A stretch of 61,208 bases of DNA, taken from assembly GCA_016875195.1 (NCBI GenBank), contig VGRY01000017.1:1-61208 (forward strand), written 5' to 3'. Within the stretch, counting starts at the first letter, position 1, and every line of letters begins with the position of its first letter. This DNA is from Deltaproteobacteria bacterium. GTDB taxonomy: Bacteria; Desulfobacterota; BSN033; UBA1163. The translations under genes were made by a program, and so were the position numbers. Shown one piece after another: positions 8,000 through 17,700 of this stretch. The notes under the pieces were generated by a model, which saw only the letters and a list, made by a program, of their open reading frames with translations, had not been told where the DNA came from and did not search any database.

Positions 8000-8150
8000 T
8001 ATGAAATCCCAATAACCAAATTCCAATATCCAAATAAGCTCCAATAACCAATTTTTAAATAATCAAACTTAGGGTTTGGTCATTGGGGTATTGGTTATTA
8101 TTTGGTTATTCGTGTTTGGAATTTGGTTATTCGTAAACCTTTTCTTCTTC
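8000..8150. repeat. A-type intergenic repeat forming a long imperfect palindrome
   Basis: Left arm units such as CCAAATTCCAATATCCAAAT face right arm units such as GGGTATTGGTTATTATTTGG, so transcripts could fold into a long weak stem. The right arm runs into the 3' end of the acyl-CoA dehydrogenase gene, and its TAA stop (8127-8129) lies in repeat sequence. Confidence 0.7.
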
Positions 8151-9356
8151 GCCTTCAAGGTCTCCTGCGTCACTCTCCACATCCCTCGATTCGCCGATCT
8201 TCCCCAAGACTTCTTTATAGAACTCGTGTTGGATGAGAAGATTCATGATCTCGTTTGTCCCGGTCCAGATCATTTGCAGCCTTGCATCACGGAAGAAACG
8301 TTCGATGGGATAGACATTCGTATACCCGATTCCACCCATCACTTGCATGGAATGGTTGACCACATCCCAGAGCATCTCGGTGGAGGTCTTTTTTGCCTCG
8401 GAAACGATCTTCCTCGAATCCAACCCCTCATCCACATGTCTTGCCGTCACATAGACAAGGCTTCGAGCCGCATCCAGCTTGGCAATCGAATCTGCTATTT
8501 TAAAACTGACCGCTTCAAATTTACGGATCGTTTCTCCAAACGCCTTTCTCCGATCGCTGTATCGGGTCGCAATCTCCAGACAGCACCGTGCCATGCCAAG
8601 GGCTCCTGCAGCCGTAGTCAACCGTTCAGGGATCATCATCTGGTTGAAGACGATGAACCCTCCATTTAGCGGCCCTATAAGATTTTTTGCCGGCACCTTG
8701 GTATCCCTAAAATAGAGCCTACCTGTCCCTCCCCCGCGGGAACCCAGCAACCCGTAAACATGCTTGACTTCCACGCCCATCTCCCTCTCAACGATGAAGC
8801 AGGAAATCGATTTGTGGGGTTCTGCCTCGGGCGCTGTCTTCGCATAAACGATAAAATAATCCGCCCCCTCCGCGCCCACCACAAAACGTTTCTGGCCATC
8901 GAGAATATAATAATCTCCGTCTTTTCGGGCGAGGGTGGTTGCTCCGAAAAAGTCCGATCCTCCCCGCGGCTCAGTCAGGGCCTCTGCACAGCAGAGTTTT
9001 CCTTCGAGGGTGGGTTTTAGATATTTTTCTTTCTGTTCCGGAGTGCCAAAACGATGGATCGCCTCCCCGCAGATGCTCACCAATGAGTAGAGGCAGGTCA
9101 GCCCTGATCCAAGGACACCGATCTCTTCGATGGCTGCCACCTCTCCGGTCCACTTCATTCCCCTGCCTCCCCACTCTTTGGAGAAACGAAGCCCGAGAAG
9201 ATTCTGTGCAGCCAGACTGGTGATATACTCCTTCGGATACTTCACCTCTTCGGCATCCATCGCCCGGATGAGGGAACTCGGGACCTTCTCTTTGACAAAA
9301 GTTCTTACCTCTTGTTGTAGCTTCCGCTCCTCCTGCGCCAATAGAATATCGAACAT
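8127..9356 (-). CDS. acyl-CoA dehydrogenase
   Basis: FAD-dependent acyl-CoA (or acyl-ACP) dehydrogenase of about 409 residues, introducing an alpha-beta double bond and passing electrons to ETF. Family blocks are visible: [14 protein letters not shown] (FAD/substrate loop), [68 protein letters not shown] and the C-terminal [13 protein letters not shown] chose the ATG at 9356 because AAGGGGGG sits at the right distance; the open frame reaches 9392. It is the first gene of the minus-strand cluster and could supply or desaturate the acyl starter. The C-terminus, ending EEEKVYE, is acidic. Confidence 0.92.
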   Translation of the reverse strand: MFDILLAQEERKLQQEVRTFVKEKVPSSLIRAMDAEEVKYPKEYITSLAAQNLLGLRFSKEWGGRGMKWTGEVAAIEEIGVLGSGLTCLYSLVSICGEAIHRFGTPEQKEKYLKPTLEGKLCCAEALTEPRGGSDFFGATTLARKDGDYYILDGQKRFVVGAEGADYFIVYAKTAPEAEPHKSISCFIVEREMGVEVKHVYGLLGSRGGGTGRLYFRDTKVPAKNLIGPLNGGFIVFNQMMIPERLTTAAGALGMARCCLEIATRYSDRRKAFGETIRKFEAVSFKIADSIAKLDAARSLVYVTARHVDEGLDSRKIVSEAKKTSTEMLWDVVNHSMQVMGGIGYTNVYPIERFFRDARLQMIWTGTNEIMNLLIQHEFYKEVLGKIGESRDVESDAGDLEGEEEKVYE

Positions 9357-9704
9357 GGCTTTCCCCCCTTGATTGAAATTTTCCCGGTACAATACAGGTT
9401 TGATATGAATTCTTTACCGAAAACACATAAAGAATCAAGAGAAATTTTTAATTGACAGGAGAGGGAGATAAATTGAATAATGGGAATCGTGTTGGAGAGG
9501 TGGGGGTTACGGTGACGAAGCCCGTATCGTTGATTCAAGGTAACGTTGAGCGTCTTTTAATACTTTTACCTAACCGTTACCGATAATCGAAACGGGCCTC
9601 GTTACCCTAACCGGAAGACGAAGGTCGAGCATTGAAACGAGCCTCGACAACGGCAAACGCTTATTTCTTTTTAACAAAATTCTAATTTCTCAAGGAGACC
9701 CCGA
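9357..9704. other. intergenic region between divergent genes
   Basis: About 350 bases without a gene. It must hold promoters for the acyl-CoA dehydrogenase (minus) and the QueG-like gene (plus). The part 9470-9660 has repeated CGAAACGGGCCTCGTT- and CGAAACGAGCCTCG-like words, possibly another degenerate repeat. AAGGAGACCCCGA before 9705 is the ribosome binding site of the QueG-like gene. Confidence 0.5.
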
Positions 9705-10505
9705 ATGGAAGAAACGATTAAGAATAAGGCCAAGGAACTGGGAGCGGACCTCGTCAGCGTCTTGAATTTAAAGGACTACAAGAGTCAACGTTCGCCCAAC
9801 CCTCTTCGTTACCTCCCGTCAGCCAAATCCATCGTCCTTTTAGCCTTTGCCCCTCTTGCAGGCGCCTATCGATATCAGGAGAACACCTGGAGCAAGATGC
9901 CCTCTTTCTTATATAGCGTGGAGTCCGCCGGCAATACAGCGGCCTATCATTTAGGGAAGTTTATGGAAAGGGAATTGAAGGCTGAATCCTTCCTCGTCCA
10001 GGCACATCGCCCTTTTGAAATCAATGAAGAAACCTTTCGTTCCCCCATCGGCAGTATCTCGCTCCGCCATGCCGCTGTTCAGAGCGGGCTGGCTGTCTGG
10101 GGCAAAAACACACTTGCATTGACTCCGCAATTTGGACCCCGGGTCATGTTTCTTGGCCTTCTTAACAGTCTTGATCTCAAATCCGATCTTCCTATCCAGG
10201 GCTATGATCCCTGTCTCACCTGTAAACATGACTGCCGATCAACCTGCCCGGGAAAAGCCTTTACAGAGGACGGTCGTGTGCAGAGCCACCGCTGTGTAAA
10301 GGTGAGTCAGCCTGACGATGTTGGAAACTTCATGCGGTTTTTAATTGAAATGGCAGCTAAACCATCCATGGAAGAACGGCTGGAGATGATGAAATCTCCA
10401 CGGTTCTTCCGTCACCTCCAATATCTCCAGTTTTTTATCCATTATCGTTGCGATAACTGTACCCGATACTGCCCGGGAGACCTTGCAGGTCCACACAAAA
10501 ATTAA
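9705..10505 (+). CDS. QueG-like 4Fe-4S protein
   Basis: A 266-residue protein related to epoxyqueuosine reductase (QueG) and its stand-alone paralogues. The N-terminal half has LRYLPSAKSIVLLAFAPLAG and SPIGSISLRHAAVQSGLAVWGKNTL, a QueG-like segment. The C-terminal half has the Fe-S ligand groups CLTCKHDCRSTCPGKAF and CDNCTRYCPGDLAG. True QueG is about 300-380 residues and carries a fuller cobalamin-binding N-terminus and a HEAT-like tail. This protein is shorter, so I do not assign queG. It may be a reductase of another substrate. It is monocistronic and ends about 100 bases before a hairpin terminator. Confidence 0.75.
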   Translation: MEETIKNKAKELGADLVSVLNLKDYKSQRSPNPLRYLPSAKSIVLLAFAPLAGAYRYQENTWSKMPSFLYSVESAGNTAAYHLGKFMERELKAESFLVQAHRPFEINEETFRSPIGSISLRHAAVQSGLAVWGKNTLALTPQFGPRVMFLGLLNSLDLKSDLPIQGYDPCLTCKHDCRSTCPGKAFTEDGRVQSHRCVKVSQPDDVGNFMRFLIEMAAKPSMEERLEMMKSPRFFRHLQYLQFFIHYRCDNCTRYCPGDLAGPHKN

Positions 10506-10610
10506 AGATTTCAATAAGATACAAATGACCTTGCTATTTGACCAGGAATGACTTATAGTTAGTCCGCTTCTGCTTGGAAAAAATCGATTGCCGTCTTAAA
10601 ACAGGAGAAT

Positions 10611-10650
10611 CGCGGAGAAACTTAAGCAACTTCTCTGCGGTTTTTTTATA
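10611..10650 (+). terminator. rho-independent terminator
   Basis: Stem CGCGGAGAA / TTCTCTGCG with a 10-base loop (ACTTAAGCAA-like), followed by TTTTTTT. It closes the QueG-like transcription unit and insulates rpoD. Confidence 0.75.
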
Positions 10651-10735
10651 AAATGCTAAAATCCCACCTCGCCCGACGTAACCCTTCACTCTTAAATAGA
10701 AAGTTGATGCTAAGGAATTGAAAAAGGAGAGAAGT

Positions 10736-12364
10736 TTGGAAGATCGGGGTTCAGAAAAACCTTACCTATTAGAACCAGGCGAAGATCCTATCCTTCTATC
10801 CGACGAGTTGGATATTGAACTATTTACCGAATTTCCAGGACTCGAAATGGAGGATGAAGGCGCTCGTGTATCGGAGGAAGAAGACGTCGCCGGAGTTGGG
10901 TATGGGGGATTCCCCGGAAAGATGATCGATCCAGTCCGGATCTATTTGAAGGAGATGGGCTCCTTCCCATTATTGACACGTGAGGGAGAAGTTGAGGTTG
11001 CAAAAAGGATTGAAAGCGGACACCAGGAAATCCTGCGTGTGGTTCTCAATTGTCCGATGGCGATCAAAGAAATCGTCAATCTGGGCAAAGCTCTCCGGAC
11101 AGGAAAGATCCGTATCAATGAAATGGTCAACGATGCTGATGAAGAGGTGATGAGCCTTAAAGAAGAAAAAATTCAGAAGAGAAAGGTCCTTCACCTGATT
11201 CATCAAATTGATAAGGGAACCCGCAGGATTCAGCTTCTTCATAAAAAGTGGAAGAGCTTTAAAAAGAAATCCTCTAAAAAGAAGATTGATGAAGAAATTA
11301 ATAAAATGCAATCCGACATACTCATGGCATTTAAGCGGATCAATTTAAGAGGGAATCGGATTGACAAAATCATACAGAAGCTGAAGCAGTCCAATACCCA
11401 GATCGAAAAGGCCCAGCAGGAATTAAAAAGAGCCAGGGCAAGATTAGACGGTCCCACATCTAAAATGAAAAAGGCAAGAGGAAAGAAGGGGACTTTAAAG
11501 CGAAAAGAGCTTGAAGAGAATAAAAGGGTTCTAAGGAATATCAAACGTAGAATCAGTAGGGCGGAGGCTGAATGTGGTCTTTCTTCGATCCAACTCAAGG
11601 AAGCGCTCCGGGCAATCGTAAAAGGAGAGGTCCGGGTAAACGAGGCCAAAGCTGAATTGATCAAGGCCAATCTGAGATTGGTGATCTCCATCGCCAAGAG
11701 ATATACGAATCGGGGGCTTCCATTTCTGGACCTGATTCAAGAAGGGAATATTGGATTGATGAGGGCAGTGGAGAAGTTTGAATATCAAAGGGGTTATAAA
11801 TTCGGAACGTATGCGACCTGGTGGGTTCGTCAGGCTATCACCCGAGCCATTGCAGATCAGGCTCGCACCATACGAATCCCCGTCCATATGATCGAAGTCA
11901 TCAATAAACTAAACCGAACTTCTCGGACCCTTGTTCAGGAAATGGGAAGGGAACCTTCCCTGGATGAGATTGCAGAAAAAATGGGGCTGTCTCTTCATCA
12001 TATTCAGAAGATTTTAAAAGCAAGCAAAAAGACGATTTCCCTCGAAACGCCTATCGGTGAGGAGGAAGAGAGTCGTCTGGAGGATTTTATTGAGGACCGG
12101 GAATCCCTCTCTCCTCAGGATGCCACCATCGGTTCCAATCTGGTCAAACAGATTCAAAATGTCTTCTCCACTCTGGATAAACGGGAGGAAAAAATCCTGA
12201 GGATGCGGTTTGGAATCGGAGAAAAACACGACCATACCCTCGAGGAGGTGGGACAGGAGTTCAATGTCACGCGGGAACGAATCCGGCAGATTGAGGAAAA
12301 GGCATTAAAGAAATTGAGACATCCCAGCCGCGCAGAAAAGCTGAAAAGCTTCACCGAATCTTAA
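10736..12364 (+). CDS. rpoD: RNA polymerase primary sigma factor (sigma-70)
   Basis: Housekeeping sigma factor of about 542 residues. Region 1.2 is [21 protein letters not shown] long charged non-conserved segment follows (roughly residues 130-290). Region 2 has [37 protein letters not shown] and [17 protein letters not shown]; region 3 has [14 protein letters not shown]; region 4.2 has [20 protein letters not shown]. The frame has no ATG near the start. I prefer the TTG at 10736, with AGGAG six bases upstream, over the TTG at 10718. Region 1.1 is very short and acidic. No dnaG gene precedes it, unlike the common dnaG-rpoD order. Confidence 0.93.
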   Translation: MEDRGSEKPYLLEPGEDPILLSDELDIELFTEFPGLEMEDEGARVSEEEDVAGVGYGGFPGKMIDPVRIYLKEMGSFPLLTREGEVEVAKRIESGHQEILRVVLNCPMAIKEIVNLGKALRTGKIRINEMVNDADEEVMSLKEEKIQKRKVLHLIHQIDKGTRRIQLLHKKWKSFKKKSSKKKIDEEINKMQSDILMAFKRINLRGNRIDKIIQKLKQSNTQIEKAQQELKRARARLDGPTSKMKKARGKKGTLKRKELEENKRVLRNIKRRISRAEAECGLSSIQLKEALRAIVKGEVRVNEAKAELIKANLRLVISIAKRYTNRGLPFLDLIQEGNIGLMRAVEKFEYQRGYKFGTYATWWVRQAITRAIADQARTIRIPVHMIEVINKLNRTSRTLVQEMGREPSLDEIAEKMGLSLHHIQKILKASKKTISLETPIGEEEESRLEDFIEDRESLSPQDATIGSNLVKQIQNVFSTLDKREEKILRMRFGIGEKHDHTLEEVGQEFNVTRERIRQIEEKALKKLRHPSRAEKLKSFTES

Positions 12365-12389
12365 AGAATTTACAGACTTCGTCCCCTTA

Positions 12390-12730
12390 CCTTCCACCTT
12401 TATAATTACTCCACCCAGCGTCCCATTATAACTCCATCTTCCCCCTCTCGGTTTCGAGTCGCAACAACTTACCCTAGAGACTGCGTCGTAATTAGCCATT
12501 CGCCCTTCGACACGCTCAGGTCGCTTCGACTCGCAACCGAGACGAACGGCTAACTGATTGATTTTTAAGATTTCGTAATCCGTTCGTGGTGAACCCTTCG
12601 ATTCACCGTTCATCCTGAGGCTCTCGAAGGATGAACAATTCACTCAGGACGGGGCACTCGAACCATGAACGGGATTGCAACACAACCTCCCTAAGAGGGG
12701 GAAGATGGATAGGGGCGTTAGATTGAGCGA
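12390..12730. repeat. composite of nested palindromic repeats (B and D types)
   Basis: The 400 bases between rpoD and the radical SAM gene contain no gene. A B-type repeat left part (12396-12470, TTCCCCCTCTCGG) and right part (12690-12725, CCCTAAGAGGGGGAAGATGG) are separated by other units. These include GCCCTTCGACACGCTCAGG near 12502 and CATCCTGAGGCTCTCGAAGG near 12612. The block CGGTTTCGAGTCGCAACAAC at 12449 recurs at about 39770. Confidence 0.7.
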
Positions 12731-12768
12731 TGTTGTCACGAAGACCTACGATGGGTTAAATAAAGACC

Positions 12769-14115
12769 ATGAAGATTCTCCTGATCTCACCGGAACGAGA
12801 AAGGAAGAAAGAGGAGGCTTTCCTTTTCAGGATCGGGTTTCTCAACCTTCCCTATGTGGCAGCCGTCACTCCTTCGGGCGTAGAAGTCAGGATTATCGAT
12901 GAAGCCTTTGAGAAGATCAACTTTGAGGAGAAAGTCGATTTAGTGGGCCTCACGGCCCAGACCCCTGCAGCGCCCCGCGCCTATCAGATCGCAGATGAAT
13001 TCAGAAAAAGAGGAGTCCCGGTCGTCATGGGAGGCGTTCATGCCAGCATGCTTCCTGACGAGGCCCTTCGCCATGTCGATGCCGTGGTCATCGGCGAGGC
13101 AGAAGAGATCTGGCCTCAACTGATTGAAGATTTCAGAAAGGGGCAGTTGAAACAGATCTATCAGGCCAGCGGATTTATTAATCCCTCTCAGCTTCCTTTT
13201 CCGAAAAGAGAACTGCTCAACCCTAAGTTCTATTTACCCTTAAAACTCCTTGAGACGACCAGGGGATGTCCTCATCACTGTGACTTTTGCGGGGTCTCAA
13301 AATTTTTTGGTTTTAAATACCGTAATCGACCCATTGCCGAAATCGACCGGGAACTGGCAACCCTTTTTCAAAAGGGGCCGGTCATGAGCCCTTTCCCCAA
13401 GAAGGTTCTTTCGACCTTTAATAAGGACCTTCCCTATTTCCTCAAAAGAAAACTCCTTTATATCATTGACTCCAATATTGCCGGTGACAAACGATTTGCC
13501 CTGGAACTAGTCTCTCTTCTTAAAGAGTATGATCTCCTCTGGTACGGCCATGCGCCCGTCTCCATTGCCTTCGACCAGAAACTCCTCGAAGGTTTTTCAC
13601 AAAGTGGATGCATTGCAATCAACATTGGTTTCGAATCGTTCTCATTAAAAAATCTGAAAGCCATGGGCAAGGGGTTCAATCAACCCCCTCATTATGCTGA
13701 GGCCGTCAAGAGAATACATGATCATGGCGTTGGCATTATGGGAACCTTTATTGTAGGCCTTGATGACGACGACCAGGGAGTGTTTCAGCGAATCATCGAC
13801 TTCTGCGTTGATTCAAAACTTGACTGGGCCCTCACCTTCATTATGGCGCCCTATCCAGGGACCGAGTCCTATTTAAGATTGGAACGGGAGGGAAGGATTT
13901 TCTGCAGGGACTGGGAGAAATACGATTCCCTCAATGTGGTCTATCAACCCCTCCTGATGTCCGTGGAGAATTTGGAAAAGGGGATGAAGAGGATATGGAA
14001 AGAGGTCTTTTCGCTCCCTTCAATCTATAGGAGAATATTGAAGAAACCATGGATCCATCCTTTCTTCTACCTGGTCATGAACTTCCAATTTCACCATTTG
14101 ACAAAAAAATGGTAA
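12769..14115 (+). CDS. B12-binding radical SAM protein
   Basis: A 448-residue enzyme. The N-terminal cobalamin-binding Rossmann domain is visible in MKILLISPERERK, VDLVGLTAQTPAAPRAYQIA and VPVVMGGVHASMLPDEAL, then VIGEAEEIWPQLIEDF. The radical SAM cluster is Cys167, Cys171 and Cys174 in TTRGCPHHCDFCG. The second half has typical TIM-barrel segments (INIGFESFSLKNLKAMGKG, GIMGTFIVGLDDD, MAPYPGTESYLRLEREGRI). Family members include methyltransferases and ring-forming enzymes in lipid, hopanoid and natural-product pathways. The product is unknown. No tight partner gene; 150 bases separate it from the ccsB-like gene. Confidence 0.88.
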   Translation: MKILLISPERERKKEEAFLFRIGFLNLPYVAAVTPSGVEVRIIDEAFEKINFEEKVDLVGLTAQTPAAPRAYQIADEFRKRGVPVVMGGVHASMLPDEALRHVDAVVIGEAEEIWPQLIEDFRKGQLKQIYQASGFINPSQLPFPKRELLNPKFYLPLKLLETTRGCPHHCDFCGVSKFFGFKYRNRPIAEIDRELATLFQKGPVMSPFPKKVLSTFNKDLPYFLKRKLLYIIDSNIAGDKRFALELVSLLKEYDLLWYGHAPVSIAFDQKLLEGFSQSGCIAINIGFESFSLKNLKAMGKGFNQPPHYAEAVKRIHDHGVGIMGTFIVGLDDDDQGVFQRIIDFCVDSKLDWALTFIMAPYPGTESYLRLEREGRIFCRDWEKYDSLNVVYQPLLMSVENLEKGMKRIWKEVFSLPSIYRRILKKPWIHPFFYLVMNFQFHHLTKKW

Positions 14116-14265
14116 AATGACATCTATCACGGATAGGATGAGGTGGATCCGGTTTGAAAGGATGGGGTTGAATCTCCCGTCTTTTCTTAAAAGATCATCA
14201 AGCTTTGATAACAACTCATCATGCTTTAAATAGCAGGGTTTTTTATAAGAGGGGGAAATGACATC

Positions 14266-15093
14266 ATGAACATCCACTTCTTTAAATTGGCATCACTCTT
14301 TTATCTGCTTGGAACATTATTCTATTCGGTCTATATCCTTCTCCTGAAAGAATCCCTCTTTAAGTTATCAACAATCATCGTCATCATTGGGTTTGTTTCC
14401 CATACTCTAGCTCTCATTGTACGTTATCTCGAAGCGGGTTACACCCCCGTGACCAACCTTCACGAGTCTTTCTCCTTCTTTGCATGGATGATCATCGGCA
14501 TTCTGCTGATTGCCAATTTCAAATATAAGATTAAGGTCTTAGGGGCCTTCCTCACTTCCATTGCCCTCATCTTCATGCTCTTTGCTTTTGCCCTTCCCAA
14601 AGAGATCCTCCCCCTTGCACCCGTGTTGAGGAGTTTCTGGCACCCCTTCCATGTCACCTTCGCCTTTTTAGGGAATGCCATCTTCACGCTGGCCTTCTGT
14701 TGTGGGGTGATCTATCTCATTCAGGAGCATCAACTCAAATCGAAGAAGATGGGAGCTGTTGCGAAAAGGCTTCCTTCTCTCAAAGTTCTCGATGATCTGA
14801 ACTACCAGTCTTTAAAGTTTGGATTTCCACTGCTAACCCTTGGGATCATCACGGGTGCTGTCTGGGCTGAATATGCCTGGGGACGATACTGGGGATGGGA
14901 CCCTAAAGAGACATGGTCTCTGATTACCTGGTTCCTCTATGCAGCCATGCTCCACCAGCGTCTTACCGTTGGATGGAGGGGGCGGAAGGCTGCCATCATG
15001 GCCATTGCAGGATTTTTTGCTGTACTCTTCACTTTTTTAGGTGTCAATCTTATCCTTCCCGGATTGCATGCCTATTCAAATTGGAAACCATAA
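14266..15093 (+). CDS. CcsA/CcsB-type cytochrome c assembly protein
   Basis: Membrane protein of 275 residues with about eight hydrophobic segments. The tryptophan-rich heme-handling motif is WGRYWGWDPKETWSLITW near residues 205-222, followed by YAAMLHQRLTVGWRG. The family (CcmC/CcsA/ResC, also called HemX-like when next to hemA) presents heme for attachment to apocytochromes c. It stands directly before hemA, a common arrangement linking heme synthesis to cytochrome maturation. The start at 14266 has GGGGGAAATGACATC upstream. A ResB-like partner is not in the window. Confidence 0.9.
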   Translation: MNIHFFKLASLFYLLGTLFYSVYILLLKESLFKLSTIIVIIGFVSHTLALIVRYLEAGYTPVTNLHESFSFFAWMIIGILLIANFKYKIKVLGAFLTSIALIFMLFAFALPKEILPLAPVLRSFWHPFHVTFAFLGNAIFTLAFCCGVIYLIQEHQLKSKKMGAVAKRLPSLKVLDDLNYQSLKFGFPLLTLGIITGAVWAEYAWGRYWGWDPKETWSLITWFLYAAMLHQRLTVGWRGRKAAIMAIAGFFAVLFTFLGVNLILPGLHAYSNWKP

Positions 15094-15401
15094 GAGGGAC
15101 GCCCAATCTTTGGTGGAGTACTTTAACTTAACCTGGATAGCCAGTACTAAATAGGTTTTTGGAGGGTTGATAAAATCCGAAATTCGAATATCGAAATCCG
15201 AAACAAATTCGAATTTTCAAAAACCAAAATCTTTAAACTCTTTTGTTTAGAAAATTTGAAATTTGGTCATTTGAGATTGTTTCCCCGATAAAATCGGGGG
15301 ATTTCGTGCTTCGGATTTAAATCCGCTTGATCAAGAATAACTTTAATACAATTATTTAATTCATAAGCGACCATACCTCAACATGAACCTGTGAAATAAC
15401 A
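15094..15401. repeat. intergenic inverted repeat between ccsB-like gene and hemA
   Basis: No gene in about 300 bases. Left units (AATCCGAAATTCGAATATCG) face a right half with GGGATTTCGTGCTTCGGATT, giving a long weak palindrome. A short strong hairpin CCCCGATAAAATCGGGG lies at about 15282-15299. It separates hemA from the ccsB-like gene, so hemA probably has its own promoter near 15330-15390. Confidence 0.6.
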
Positions 15402-16700
15402 ATGCTTGAACTGATTATTATTGGCTTAAATCACAAAACAGCCTCTATTGAGGCCCGGGAGAAACTGGCCTTCCAGGAATCGGAGATGGAGAAGGCCCTT
15501 TCTCAGGCCAATTCCCTTCCCTCGTTGAAGGAGAACATGATCCTCTCCACTTGTAATCGAGTGGAAGTCTATGCCATCTCGGAACATGCTGAAAAAGGCA
15601 TCCTGGATCTGAAAGATTTTCTCTCCCGGTTCCACAACCTTCCTTTAATCCATTTTGAAAAAAACCTCTATTTCCTCGTCGGAGAAGAGGCAGTGAGACA
15701 CATCTTCCGTGTCGCCTCCAGTCTCGATTCAATGGTGGTGGGCGAACCGCAGATTTTGGGACAGATCAAAAATGCCTACACCATGGCAACGGAATCAAAC
15801 ACCTCCGGCGTCATCCTGCACCGGCTTCTTCACCGGGCCTTCCATGTAGCCAAAAGGGTGAGGACCGAAACGCTGATTGGTAACAGCGCTGTCTCAATCA
15901 GCTCTGTTGCGGTCGAGCTGGCAGAAAGTATCTTGGGAAGCTTGGAACAAATATCTGTTCTCCTGATCGGGGCCGGTGAGATGTGTGAACTGGCTGCCCG
16001 TCACCTGGTGGCCGGAGGTGCTGGAAAAATCCTGGTGACCAACCGAACCTATGAGCGGGCCGTCTCTCTGGCCAAGGAGTTCAATGGGGAAGCCGTCCCA
16101 TTTGACGAAATGGGACAGGGCATGAAAAGGGCGGATATTGTGATCAGTGCAACCGATGCTCCACAATATCTGATCAGTCATGACCAGGTGGTTAAGGTGA
16201 TGAAGGAGCGGAAGCAGAGGCCCATCTTCTTTATCGATATTGCAGACCCCAGGGATATTGACCCGGAAGTTGGCGATATTGAGAACGCCTATCTTTACAA
16301 TATTAACGACCTTCAAGATGTGGCCAACAAAAATATTAAAGACCGCGAAAAAGAGGTTCAAAAAGCAGAGATGATCGTTCAGGATGAGGTGATCAAATTC
16401 GTCCACTGGTACCAATCTCTCGAAATTACTCCTACGATCATTGCCCTTAGGAAAAAATTTGAGGAGATCAGAAAAAAAGAGCTGGAGAAAATGGTTTCCC
16501 TCCATCCCAATTTTTCTGAAAAGGAGCGACGCTCCCTGGAGGCCCTGACCTCAGCCATTGTCAACAAGATTCTCCATGATCCCCTGACCCGGCTCAAGCA
16601 GAAAGACGAAGAAGCGATGTCAGATTTCTATGTTAATTCCCTCAGAGCCCTCTTTCAACTTCCGGATCATGCAGGGGTAGAAATCAAGGAGGAGGAGTGA
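15402..16700 (+). CDS. hemA: glutamyl-tRNA reductase
   Basis: First committed enzyme of the C5 heme pathway, reducing glutamyl-tRNA to glutamate-1-semialdehyde with NADPH. It has 432 residues, the usual length. The catalytic Cys51 lies in LSTCNRVEVYA; other markers are SLDSMVVGEPQILGQIKNAY, GNSAVSISSVAVELAE, the NADPH site LLIGAGEMCELAARHL, and the dimerisation domain ending with LFQLPDH. It starts a tight cluster: galT-like begins 1 base after the stop, and hemD overlaps that gene. The CcsA-like gene upstream completes the heme/cytochrome context. Confidence 0.96.
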   Translation: MLELIIIGLNHKTASIEAREKLAFQESEMEKALSQANSLPSLKENMILSTCNRVEVYAISEHAEKGILDLKDFLSRFHNLPLIHFEKNLYFLVGEEAVRHIFRVASSLDSMVVGEPQILGQIKNAYTMATESNTSGVILHRLLHRAFHVAKRVRTETLIGNSAVSISSVAVELAESILGSLEQISVLLIGAGEMCELAARHLVAGGAGKILVTNRTYERAVSLAKEFNGEAVPFDEMGQGMKRADIVISATDAPQYLISHDQVVKVMKERKQRPIFFIDIADPRDIDPEVGDIENAYLYNINDLQDVANKNIKDREKEVQKAEMIVQDEVIKFVHWYQSLEITPTIIALRKKFEEIRKKELEKMVSLHPNFSEKERRSLEALTSAIVNKILHDPLTRLKQKDEEAMSDFYVNSLRALFQLPDHAGVEIKEEE

Positions 16701-16701
16701 T

Positions 16702-17700
16702 ATGCCGGAATTCAGACAAAACATGGTCTCAAAGGAATGGGTGATCATTGCCACCGAGAGAGCAAAAAGGCCAGACCAGTTCCTACAGAAAAAGGAGGGA
16801 AAGAAACCTCTTCCCCTTCATCAAGACGATTGTCCCTTTTGCCCGGGTAATGAATCGAAGACGCCTCCTTCCCTCTTCTCTATCGAAAAGAGTGGGGCCT
16901 GGTCGCTCCGGGTCGTCCACAATAAATTTGCCGCCCTTCAGGACCATCTCACCACAAAAAGGAAACATGAAGGCCGATTCCTTAAAGCCGACGGATTCGG
17001 AATCGCAGAGGTCATCATTGAGACCCCCATCCATAACCGGACGATCGCCACGATGGACCTGGAGGAAGTCAGAAATACGGTGATGGCTTACAAAGAACGA
17101 TACATCGCCCTTTCAAAGACAGAGCAAATCGATCTCATTACCATTTTCCGAAACTACGGCGAGAAGGCCGGAACATCTCTTGAGCATCCCCATTCCCAGA
17201 TCATTGCCACCCCTATCGTCCCTCCCCACGTGAGAAATCCGCTCTATCAATCTCAGCTCGCCTGCGATACCTTCGGAGACTGCATCTATTGCGGAATGAT
17301 GGAGGAAGAACGGCGTCAACAGGTGAGAGTGGTGGACGAGACCAAATATTTTGTCGTCCTCTGCCCCTTTGCCTCCCGTTCTCCCTTTGAAACTCGAATC
17401 TATCCCAAAATCCATCGTTCCTCCTTTATCTCGATTTCGGATGAAGAGTTGATGGAATTCGCTACCGTGCTTCAACATACGCTAAAGAGGCTCTACGTCG
17501 GATTGAACGATCCGGACTATAACTATATTATTCGGTCCGTTCCTACAGAGGATTGTGAGGTCAAGTATCATCACTGGTATCTTGTCATCGTTCCCAAATT
17601 AACCACACCCGCAGGGTTCGAAATCGGGACAGGCATCTATATCAACACAACCCTGCCGGAACAATGCGCAGAATTTCTAAGAGGTGTAACGATCCAATGA
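16702..17700 (+). CDS. galT: GalT-family hexose-1-phosphate uridylyltransferase-like protein
   Basis: A 332-residue HIT-superfamily nucleotidyltransferase. Zinc ligands CPFCPGNE and CIYCGMMEEER are visible, and the catalytic motif is EHPHSQIIATP. The C-terminal half repeats the fold, with the conserved YHHWYLVIVPK. Classic GalT swaps UMP between UDP-glucose and galactose-1-phosphate, but many anaerobes carry this short form with uncertain substrate. Its position between hemA and hemD is unexpected. The start follows a ribosome binding site within the hemA end (AAGGAGGAGTGAT), and the stop overlaps the next start (ATGA), so it is fully embedded in the heme operon. Confidence 0.85.
   Translation: MPEFRQNMVSKEWVIIATERAKRPDQFLQKKEGKKPLPLHQDDCPFCPGNESKTPPSLFSIEKSGAWSLRVVHNKFAALQDHLTTKRKHEGRFLKADGFGIAEVIIETPIHNRTIATMDLEEVRNTVMAYKERYIALSKTEQIDLITIFRNYGEKAGTSLEHPHSQIIATPIVPPHVRNPLYQSQLACDTFGDCIYCGMMEEERRQQVRVVDETKYFVVLCPFASRSPFETRIYPKIHRSSFISISDEELMEFATVLQHTLKRLYVGLNDPDYNYIIRSVPTEDCEVKYHHWYLVIVPKLTTPAGFEIGTGIYINTTLPEQCAEFLRGVTIQ

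Noticed and set aside
8000..8150. CRISPR array
   Set aside because: Units are degenerate, contiguous and palindromic, without equal spacers; no cas genes nearby.
12675..12902. 75-residue open frame overlapping the radical SAM gene start
   Set aside because: It covers repeat DNA and the radical SAM coding region in another frame, with no recognisable protein pattern.
17664..17696. In-frame ATG upstream of hemD giving 11 more residues
   Set aside because: It lies inside galT in another frame; the ATG at 17697 gives the usual ATGA overlap and starts exactly at the HemC-like sequence.
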